Shown here: positions 16,764 through 24,067 of the stretch, piece by piece
How positions within the stretch are numbered: position 1 is the first letter of the stretch
How the letters are laid out: every line of letters begins with the position of its first letter
Assembly: GCA_038131165.1 (NCBI GenBank)
Contig: JAYPOZ010000013.1
Span: forward strand, 5,121 to 69,120
DNA: 64,000 nucleotides
Direction of reading: 5' to 3'
Origin: UBA6544 sp038131165
Lineage (GTDB): Bacteria > Pseudomonadota > Alphaproteobacteria > UBA8366
The notes under the pieces: model-generated
The model's database searches: none
Seen by the model: only the letters and a program-made list of their open reading frames with translations
Told to the model about the DNA's origin: nothing
Translations under genes and position numbers: made by a program

Positions 16764-17180
16764 TTGCCCAGAACATCGACGAGTGCGGCTGCCCAACGCA
16801 GCCGAGCACAGGCGAAAACCGTTGACGCTCACGTCGGCCAGCGTATTCGGGATAAGCGGAACGCGTGCGGCTTGAGCCAGACGGAAGTCGCCGACGCATT
16901 GGGCGTGACCTTTCAACAGGTTCAAAAATACGAGCGCGGCACCAACAGAGTCGGCGCTTCGAGGCTCTACGATCTATCCCGAATTCTGGGCGTCCAGGTC
17001 CAATACTTCTTCGAGGGGCTGGAAGATCAGTCGCCCGTGGTCGACGACAACGACGAAAACATCGTCCACCTGATGAAACCCGACACCATCGAACTGGTGG
17101 AAGCCTATTACAAGGTCGAGAACCCGCAAGTCCGCCGCCAGATACTCTCCACCATCCGATCCATTTCTTTCGGCGACTGA
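16764..17180 (+). CDS. XRE-family helix-turn-helix regulator (paralogue 2)
   Basis: 138 residues, clearly paralogous to the regulator at 5.2 kb: VGQRIRDKRNACGLSQ, GVTFQQVQKYERG, NRVGASRLYDLS and the C-terminal LVEAYYKVENPQVRRQI. The start is TTG, supported by GAGGGGAG about 7 nt upstream. An inverted repeat lies inside its predicted promoter. It stands directly in front of the TPR-carbamoyltransferase-oxygenase genes and is the best local candidate for their control, although 120 bp separate them. Confidence 0.88.
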   Translation: MPRTSTSAAAQRSRAQAKTVDAHVGQRIRDKRNACGLSQTEVADALGVTFQQVQKYERGTNRVGASRLYDLSRILGVQVQYFFEGLEDQSPVVDDNDENIVHLMKPDTIELVEAYYKVENPQVRRQILSTIRSISFGD

Positions 17181-17182
17181 TC

Positions 17183-17200
17183 GGACGGCGGACCGTCCTT
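17183..17200 (+). terminator. Weak hairpin after XRE regulator 2
   Basis: GGACGG-CGGA-CCGTCC followed by only two T residues, immediately after the regulator stop codon. The stem is perfect but short and lacks a proper U-tract, so termination is doubtful. Confidence 0.25.
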
Positions 17201-17301
17201 CCTGATACGTCCGGGCTTCTGAGAATTCCGAAGAAAAAACCGTCACTGCGATCGTGACTTGACGGATCGTGCCGGTATGATGGGCGCCGAGCGTGAACCC
17301 C

Positions 17302-18378
17302 ATGTCCTCTGAGCAAGAAACTGCAGCGCGATTGACGACACTTGAAGCGGAGTTAGAGCGAGCGATCGGCTTTCATCAGGCGGGTGACCTGGAAAAGGCA
17401 GCGCCGATTTACGAGCAGATTTTGGCGCAATCGCCGACGCATACGGACGCCTTGCACCTGCTCGGCGTCGCCCATCACCAATTCGGGCGCCATGAAGTTG
17501 CTGCCGACTTGATCGGCCGGGCGATCGATCTCTCGCCCCAATCCGCAAACTTTCACTACAACCTCAGCCGGGTTCATATCGCTCTAGGGCACCTGGACCG
17601 CGCCGCTGAATCGCTGCGCACCGTGCGGCAACTCGATCCACATCATCTCGACGCCTTAAACGATCTCGGAAACGTTCTGGCAATGGCCGGGGATACGCAA
17701 GCGGCCGTCGAATGTTTCCTGGAGCTCGTCGAGTTGGCGCCGGCGCATCCGTCGCCCTATTTCAACCTCGGCAATCTGCTCATGGACGGCGGCGATATCG
17801 AGCGTGCCTTGCCGGCCTTTCGGTCGGCACACGAACGCGCACCCGAGAACGTGCTGTTTCGGGAGCGCTATCGCAAGGTTCGGGCAGACAAGGTCGCGCG
17901 TCTGCTGCGCTCGAGCGCCTCGGCATTCGAACGCGGTGACATGGCGGGCGCGCTCCAGGGCGCGCGCGAGGCCGCCTCTATCGCGCCGGAAGAGGCGGAT
18001 GTGCAAATTGGTCTCGGCAAATATCTACACGCCAGTGGAGACAATCAGGAAGCCTCGACCGCTATCCGCCACGCCATCTCTCTGCGCCCCGGCAGCGAAG
18101 AGGCTTTCGCGTTGCTCGGCGGATTGTTGGGGCCGGCAGCGGAAGAAGACTCTGTCATCGAGCAAACGGCGCGCGCCGTCTTGGCGTTTCGATCCAAGAA
18201 GTTCGAACTGGCCGAGACGCTCGCCCGGCGCGCCGTTGACGGTTGCGCCGCGGGCCTTCGAAGGAACGCGGAGGACGGCGGGATTTGGGCGGCGCTCGGA
18301 CTCGCCCTCCGGTCCATCGCCGACGCCGAGCAAGCGGAGGAATTACTCCGTGAAACGCTGACCGACCTCGGTTTGTAA
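17302..18378 (+). CDS. Tetratricopeptide-repeat protein
   Basis: About 358 residues, nearly all TPR. Recognisable units include AIGFHQAGDLEKAAPIYEQ, HTDALHLLGVAHHQFG, NFHYNLSRVHIALG, and LNDLGNVLAMAGD. A second TPR block follows residue 200 (AFERGDMAGALQGAREA). No signal peptide or membrane segment, so it is probably a cytoplasmic scaffold. Its N-terminal 80 residues resemble those of the TPR/oxygenase gene two genes downstream, suggesting duplication. A GTG nine bases earlier is an alternative start. The carbamoyltransferase gene follows after 94 bp. Confidence 0.85.
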   Translation: MSSEQETAARLTTLEAELERAIGFHQAGDLEKAAPIYEQILAQSPTHTDALHLLGVAHHQFGRHEVAADLIGRAIDLSPQSANFHYNLSRVHIALGHLDRAAESLRTVRQLDPHHLDALNDLGNVLAMAGDTQAAVECFLELVELAPAHPSPYFNLGNLLMDGGDIERALPAFRSAHERAPENVLFRERYRKVRADKVARLLRSSASAFERGDMAGALQGAREAASIAPEEADVQIGLGKYLHASGDNQEASTAIRHAISLRPGSEEAFALLGGLLGPAAEEDSVIEQTARAVLAFRSKKFELAETLARRAVDGCAAGLRRNAEDGGIWAALGLALRSIADAEQAEELLRETLTDLGL

Positions 18379-18472
18379 TTATGAACCGACATTCCCATAC
18401 CAACCATCTGATTCTTATATCAGAATCCAGTTCTGGCATCAGCAAAACGCCGCCTCATCCGGGGAATAGGGG

Positions 18473-20176
18473 ATGAATATTATCGGTATCACGCGGAGCC
18501 ATAACGGTGCGGTGTCAATCCTCCGGAACGGGCAGGTCCAGGTCGGCATTCAGGCGGAACGGCTGACGCGTCGGAAACGACAGTTCCTGACCCTGGAGAA
18601 CGACGCGGAGAATATTTCGCGCACCGTGCGCTACTGCCTGGAGGCTTGCGGTCTGGACTACGCGGATATCGACGCCATTGCGACGTCGACGCCTTGGGAG
18701 CACATCGATGTCGATGCCGCAAAGTTCGAGACTCTGATCGGCGGATCGCTTCGGCCAAACACGCCCATTGTCACGGTTCCGCACCATTTAACGCACGCGG
18801 AATACGCCTTGCACTATTCCGACCTGGAGCCGGGATTGGTGGCCATCGTCGACGGCAGCGGCACCTACGAGAAAGATCGGGCTCGCTTCACCATCCAGGA
18901 AAACAGACGCGACGATGCCCGTATCTTCGCCGGGCCCGAAAGCAAGGAAACGCTGTCGAGCTACGCGTTCGACGGCGACCGTCTCGAGCTTGTCTATCGC
19001 ATGGGTCATCCGCCGGTCGGCGTCCCCGAATCGCTCGGCTACGTGCACAATGCCCGTTTGATGCAGAGTTTCGGCCATCTCTGGGAATGGGCGGCCTGGT
19101 ATTGTTGCGGCAGCGTCCGCGACCCCGGAAAAGTCATGGGCTTGGCCGCGCACGGGAATCCACAGGCCCATGACGGCTCGACTTACGCGTATCTGGATGC
19201 GGAAGGCCGACTGCAGATCGCGTTCGAGCGACTATACGAGACCTTTACCGAGCCCAATCTTGGACAAAACGATATCAGCGGCAATAAACATTTCGCGGAT
19301 GTGGCCGCTATGGTGCAGGAGCGAACCAATACGCTGCTGGTCGAACTGCTCGGCCGGCTGCAAGAATCGGTGCCGGCCAGAACGCTGTATTATGCGGGCG
19401 GCGTCGCGCTCAACGTCGTCGCCAACGAAGTGATCGTTCGCAGCGGATTGTTCGACCGGGTCTACATGAACGGCTCTTGCGAAGACAACGGAACGGCAAT
19501 CGGGGCCTGTCTGGCGGCCCAGCATTATTTATCGGGCGGCCGGTCTACGGCACCTGTCAGGGAATATTACGGGCGAACCTATACGAATACCGAAATTGCC
19601 GACGCTCTCACCGAGGCCGGATGCCCGCACGAGAAGGTGACGCCGGACGAACTCATCGACCGGGCCGCAAACGCCCTTAACGGAAGCGCTGTTATCGGCT
19701 GGTTCCAGGGCGGCAGCGAATTCGGCCCCCGGGCGCTCGGCAACCGCAGCATTCTCGCAAATCCCATCGATCCCCATACCAAGTATATCCTCGACCTGCT
19801 GGTCAAACGCCGCGAACGCTACCGGCCCTATGCGCCGGCCGTCCTGGCCGAACGCGTGCAGGATTATTTCGATATCGAAGGACCCTCTCCAGTGATGCTC
19901 AGGGAAGGGCGGGTCAAGGTCGACACCTTGCCCGGCATCACGCATATCGACGGCAGCGCCCGTGTTCAAACCGTCGCCCGGGGAGACAATCAGCGCTATT
20001 ACGATCTCATCAAACGGTTCGGCGAGTTGTCGGGAATACCCGTTATTCTGAACACGTCCTACAACCTTGCGGGAGAGCCCATTGTAGAATCGCCGGCGGA
20101 TGCCATCCGCTCGTTCCTCGCAAGCCGAATGCGCGTTCTTTTCATCGGCGACTATATTGCAACCCGGCCGGGGTAA
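18473..20176 (+). CDS. NodU/CmcH-family O-carbamoyltransferase
   Basis: 567 residues. The family makes carbamoyl-adenylate from carbamoyl phosphate and ATP, then transfers the carbamoyl group to a hydroxyl, as in Nod factors and tobramycin. The N-terminal Kae1-like domain starts MNIIGITRSHNGAVSIL and holds the metal histidines in HHLTHAEYAL. ACGLDYADID and GLAAHGNPQAHD are further family blocks. NGSCEDNGTAIGA precedes the C-terminal domain with GGSEFGPRALGNRSIL and RYRPYAPAVL. GGGGAATAGGGG lies before the ATG. Neither sugar-biosynthetic nor antibiotic scaffold genes are nearby, so the acceptor is unknown. The TPR-oxygenase gene begins 6 bp after its stop. Confidence 0.9.
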   Translation: MNIIGITRSHNGAVSILRNGQVQVGIQAERLTRRKRQFLTLENDAENISRTVRYCLEACGLDYADIDAIATSTPWEHIDVDAAKFETLIGGSLRPNTPIVTVPHHLTHAEYALHYSDLEPGLVAIVDGSGTYEKDRARFTIQENRRDDARIFAGPESKETLSSYAFDGDRLELVYRMGHPPVGVPESLGYVHNARLMQSFGHLWEWAAWYCCGSVRDPGKVMGLAAHGNPQAHDGSTYAYLDAEGRLQIAFERLYETFTEPNLGQNDISGNKHFADVAAMVQERTNTLLVELLGRLQESVPARTLYYAGGVALNVVANEVIVRSGLFDRVYMNGSCEDNGTAIGACLAAQHYLSGGRSTAPVREYYGRTYTNTEIADALTEAGCPHEKVTPDELIDRAANALNGSAVIGWFQGGSEFGPRALGNRSILANPIDPHTKYILDLLVKRRERYRPYAPAVLAERVQDYFDIEGPSPVMLREGRVKVDTLPGITHIDGSARVQTVARGDNQRYYDLIKRFGELSGIPVILNTSYNLAGEPIVESPADAIRSFLASRMRVLFIGDYIATRPG

Positions 20177-20182
20177 CCCGCC

Positions 20183-21724
20183 ATGGCACGCGCGACGGCA
20201 AATTTGGAGAAAACGCTGAACGATGCGATCGGACTGCATCAATCCGGCGACATGCGGGCGGCGTCGAAACTTTACCGGCGTATCCTGAAACGATTCCCGC
20301 AACACGCCGACGCCCTCCATCTCCTCGGTGTCGCGCAACACCAACTCGGCCATAACAGGGAAGCCGAAACGCTTATCCGGCGCGCCGTCTCCGTAAATCC
20401 GGATGCGCCGGCCTATCGTTACAACCTGACCAATGTCCTGCTCGCCGCCGGAAAACCGGACACGGCGTTGGCGATACTCGAAACACTTGTCGCGTCCGAT
20501 AACGGGAACCCGGATTTCCAGTTTAACCTCGGTCTCGCCTATGCAGGTGTCGAGCGATACGCGGACGCGATAGCCGCTTTCGAACGCACAATGGAGGTCG
20601 AGCCTCTATACCCCGGGGTTCATCTTAATGCGGGCAATGCCTATTACCGAAACAACGACCTGGAACGGGCGATCGACCATCTGCAGCAGGCCATTGCGAT
20701 CGATTCCGAAAGCTATGAGGCTCATTTCAATCTGGGCGGGGCTTTGTGGCAACTCGGTCGGTTATCGGCGGCGGGGCCGCACCTGCTGAAGGCGGCGCTG
20801 CTCAAGCACCGCCCCGGGCAGCAGAGCGTTCCTGCCGAGCGCCTTTCCAAGGCGAAACTGAAGCACGATATCGAACAGCTTGGCTATCTCGGCGACCTTG
20901 GGCTTCTGCCCGCAGACGGACCGGATATCCTGGCGTCCTTGCAGGATTCGCTCGCCGCTTTTCCCCAGCTGCCGGAGGGAGAGCGATATGCCAGATTGCC
21001 CCGCGGCACCGCCGCGCGTTTGGCACCCTACCTGAATAAGATTTTGTACCTTCATCCCGAAGAGCGAATGACGGGAGGGACCTTGAATCCCGGGCTCGAT
21101 GTCGAACAGATCGAACACGCCTATCTCGCTCGGACGCCCAGTATCGTGCATTTCGATGACTTTCTGCACGACGCGTGCCTGGCCCGGTTGCGGCAATTCT
21201 GCCTGACGTCGACGGTTTGGTTTCGGGATACCTATGCGGGCGGATATCTCGGTGCGTTCGTGGAGGACGGTTTTGTATGCCCGTTGCTGCTCCAGATCGC
21301 CGAGGATTTGCAAACTACGTTTCCGCGGATTTTCGGCCCGCACCGGCTCGATCGGATATGGGCCTTCAAGTACGACAGCGACCTGAAGGGGATCGAGGTG
21401 CACGCGGACGAGGCGGCGGTGAATCTGAATTTCTGGATTACGCCCGATGCCGCCAATGCCAACCCGAATACGGGCGGACTGCTCTTGTGGGATCAGATGC
21501 CGCCGCTCGATTGGCGCTTCGATGACTACAATTCGGATGCGCGGGTCGCGGATGTGATGGACTTCCTTGCGGATGCGGAAGTGGTCCGCGTCCCCTACCG
21601 CTGCAACCGCGCCGTCGTATTCGATTCGGAGCTATTGCACAAAACGGATGACATCGACTTTCGAGCGGGATACGAGAATCGACGCATCAACATCACGATG
21701 TTGTTCGGCGAACGCCAACGCTGA
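20183..21724 (+). CDS. TPR repeats fused to a 2OG-Fe(II) oxygenase domain
   Basis: 513 residues. Residues 1-210 carry TPR units (AIGLHQSGDMRAASKLY, HADALHLLGVAQHQLG). The C-terminal 200 residues are a 2-oxoglutarate/iron dioxygenase. His407 and Asp409 in VHADEAAVNLNFW form the HxD pair, His486 in LLHKTDD is the distal ligand, and Arg500/501 in RRINITMLFG would bind 2-oxoglutarate. The facial triad is complete, so activity is expected; family members hydroxylate proteins or small molecules. Spacing of 6 bp implies co-translation with the carbamoyltransferase. Its N-terminal TPRs resemble the first TPR gene. Confidence 0.85.
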   Translation: MARATANLEKTLNDAIGLHQSGDMRAASKLYRRILKRFPQHADALHLLGVAQHQLGHNREAETLIRRAVSVNPDAPAYRYNLTNVLLAAGKPDTALAILETLVASDNGNPDFQFNLGLAYAGVERYADAIAAFERTMEVEPLYPGVHLNAGNAYYRNNDLERAIDHLQQAIAIDSESYEAHFNLGGALWQLGRLSAAGPHLLKAALLKHRPGQQSVPAERLSKAKLKHDIEQLGYLGDLGLLPADGPDILASLQDSLAAFPQLPEGERYARLPRGTAARLAPYLNKILYLHPEERMTGGTLNPGLDVEQIEHAYLARTPSIVHFDDFLHDACLARLRQFCLTSTVWFRDTYAGGYLGAFVEDGFVCPLLLQIAEDLQTTFPRIFGPHRLDRIWAFKYDSDLKGIEVHADEAAVNLNFWITPDAANANPNTGGLLLWDQMPPLDWRFDDYNSDARVADVMDFLADAEVVRVPYRCNRAVVFDSELLHKTDDIDFRAGYENRRINITMLFGERQR

Positions 21725-21760
21725 AGCGGGCATAGCATCGGTTCGATCTAGGAGAAAATT

Positions 21761-23006
<1,246 letters not shown>

Positions 23007-23021
23007 CGGTCAACCCGCATG

Positions 23022-23049
23022 TTGATTACCAGCCCGCATTCGGTATCAT
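23022..23049 (+). promoter_or_regulatory. Possible sigma70 promoter for the zf-CHCC gene
   Basis: TTGATT and TATCAT with a 16-bp spacer lie in the divergent gap between the lipoprotein hydrolase and the zinc-finger protein, about 65 bp before the latter's start. Matches to consensus are 4/6 and 5/6. Confidence 0.35.
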
Positions 23050-23114
23050 CCCCACGTCCGCCGGGTCAAATGGCGCCTGGGGCGGACACGCGTCAGGACA
23101 GGGTGAGAGCGAGC

Positions 23115-23294
23115 ATGGAACCGCCGGAGACAATCGAAGTCGAGGATACGCGCACGAGCTGCGATGGGGGCAGCGGCGCGCTCGGCCATCCCAACGTCTA
23201 TCTGAACCTCGGTGACGGCGGACAGGTCGATTGCCCGTATTGCGGCCGCCGCTTCGTCCTCAAGGAAGGCGCGGCACCCGCCCACCACCACTAG
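23115..23294 (+). CDS. zf-CHCC zinc-finger protein (complex I NDUFS6-like)
   Basis: 59 residues. The pattern is Cys (TSCDGG), His (ALGHPNVYLNL), then CPYCGRRFVL, the Zn-binding CHCC arrangement of the family that includes the mitochondrial complex I subunit NDUFS6 and alphaproteobacterial homologues. The DGGQVDCPYCGRRF segment is highly typical. Complex I genes are not in the window. Short product, no signal peptide, ends in a His run. The true start is the ATG before EPPETIEVED rather than the longer open frame. Confidence 0.88.
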   Translation: MEPPETIEVEDTRTSCDGGSGALGHPNVYLNLGDGGQVDCPYCGRRFVLKEGAAPAHHH

Positions 23295-23310
23295 GTTTTC
23301 GAGGCACCGT

Positions 23311-23350
23311 CCCCCCTCCCCAATAAAGGGGGAGGGCTGGGGAGGGGGTC
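23311..23350. repeat. G-rich hairpin repeat 5' of the DUF559 gene
   Basis: CCCTCCCC-loop-GGGGGAGGG forms an 8-bp stem with a 6-7 nt loop and is followed by a second GGGGAGGGGG. It shares the GGGGAGGG core with the larger hairpin at the gene's 3' end. Confidence 0.5.
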
Positions 23351-23402
23351 TTCCAATAAATATCCCTCGGCCGCGCTTAGCCCTTGCTTTCAGAAGGGTG
23401 TG

Positions 23403-23735
23403 ATGGCCGACGCGTTCGCGCGGGCCCTGCGGCGCAACCCGACCGAGGCCGAAGCCAGGCTGTGGTCCCGGATCCGGCGGCGCCAGCTCGCCGGCTTCCG
23501 GTTCCGCCGGCAAGTGCCGATCGCCCGATACATCGCCGATTTCGCCTGCCATGAAGCGCGGCTCGTCGTCGAGCTCGACGGCGGCCAGCATGCCGCCTGC
23601 CGGGACGACGCGAGAGACGCCACGCTCGGGCGGCACGGATATCGCGTGATCCGGTTCTGGAACACCGACGTTCTGGCGAACATCGATGGCGTGCTGGCGA
23701 TCATTCGGAAAGAACTGTTGTCACCCCCACCCTAA
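23403..23735 (+). CDS. DUF559 (Vsr-like nuclease fold) protein
   Basis: 110 residues. The family blocks are ARALRRNPTEAEARLWSRIR, LAGFRFRRQVPI, YIADFACHEARLVVELDGGQH, and YRVIRFWNTDVL. The D...VELDGGQH arrangement is the PD-(D/E)XK-like core shared with very-short-patch endonucleases; activity of DUF559 proteins is not established. AGAAGG lies just before GTGATG. The TAA stop is inside the left arm of a long G-rich hairpin, and a related hairpin precedes the gene, so gene and repeats may travel together. Confidence 0.85.
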   Translation: MADAFARALRRNPTEAEARLWSRIRRRQLAGFRFRRQVPIARYIADFACHEARLVVELDGGQHAACRDDARDATLGRHGYRVIRFWNTDVLANIDGVLAIIRKELLSPPP

Positions 23736-23770
23736 CCCTCCGCCACAAGGGGGGAGGGTTAGGGTGGGGG
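23724..23770. repeat. Long perfect hairpin at the 3' end of the DUF559 gene
   Basis: The 18-bp arms CCCCCACCCTAACCCTCC and GGAGGGTTAGGGTGGGGG are perfectly complementary around an 11-nt loop. The stop codon of the DUF559 gene is the TAA in the left arm. Its mirror orientation and G-runs recall REP/MITE-like intergenic repeats. It could also terminate transcription, though no T-tract follows. Confidence 0.7.
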
Positions 23771-23795
23771 GCCTTTGTGCGTGGCGACACTTAAT

Positions 23796-23808
23796 AGACA
23801 AATTGTCT
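23796..23808. promoter_or_regulatory. Short palindrome AGACAA-A-TTGTCT
   Basis: Six-base arms around a single central base, with partial extension to AAT...ATT outside. Looks like a dimeric-repressor site but no regulator gene is adjacent. It lies in the 332-bp non-coding stretch before polA. Confidence 0.25.
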
Positions 23809-23890
23809 CTATTGTGCTAACCTGTCCATCGTTCTTTGACACGGTGAAGCGATTCAAGAGCAGGCGACGGCACCGCGTCCGGCCGCTCCG

Positions 23891-24050
23891 GCGGTAAGCT
23901 ATTACCGCATTCCGCGGGCGCATGGGCTTGTTCCTCGATTTTTGCTAATGCGCCGAAAGGGTCTTTCGGCGGGCACGCCTCGCCCGCGATGCAGTGCACC
24001 GCCGCTTGCCCATTCGCGGGCGATTGGGCATCTTGAGCGCTCGTTTTTTT
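23891..24050 (+). ncRNA. Candidate structured RNA or 5' leader upstream of polA
   Basis: Several hairpins follow one another. GCGGTAA-GCTA-TTACCGC (23891-23908), CGCCGAAAG-GGT-CTTTCGGCG (23951-23971), GCGGGC...GCCCGC (23969-23987) and TGCCCA...TGGGCA (24007-24030, with extra inner pairs) are seen, then a run of seven T at 24044-24050. GGCGCAT/ATGCGCC gives a competing longer stem. No coding frame is convincing. It may be a small RNA ending at the T-run, or a polA leader. The structure is read by eye; no known RNA family was recognised. Confidence 0.35.
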
Positions 24051-24067
24051 GACGCAGGAATTCCGGC

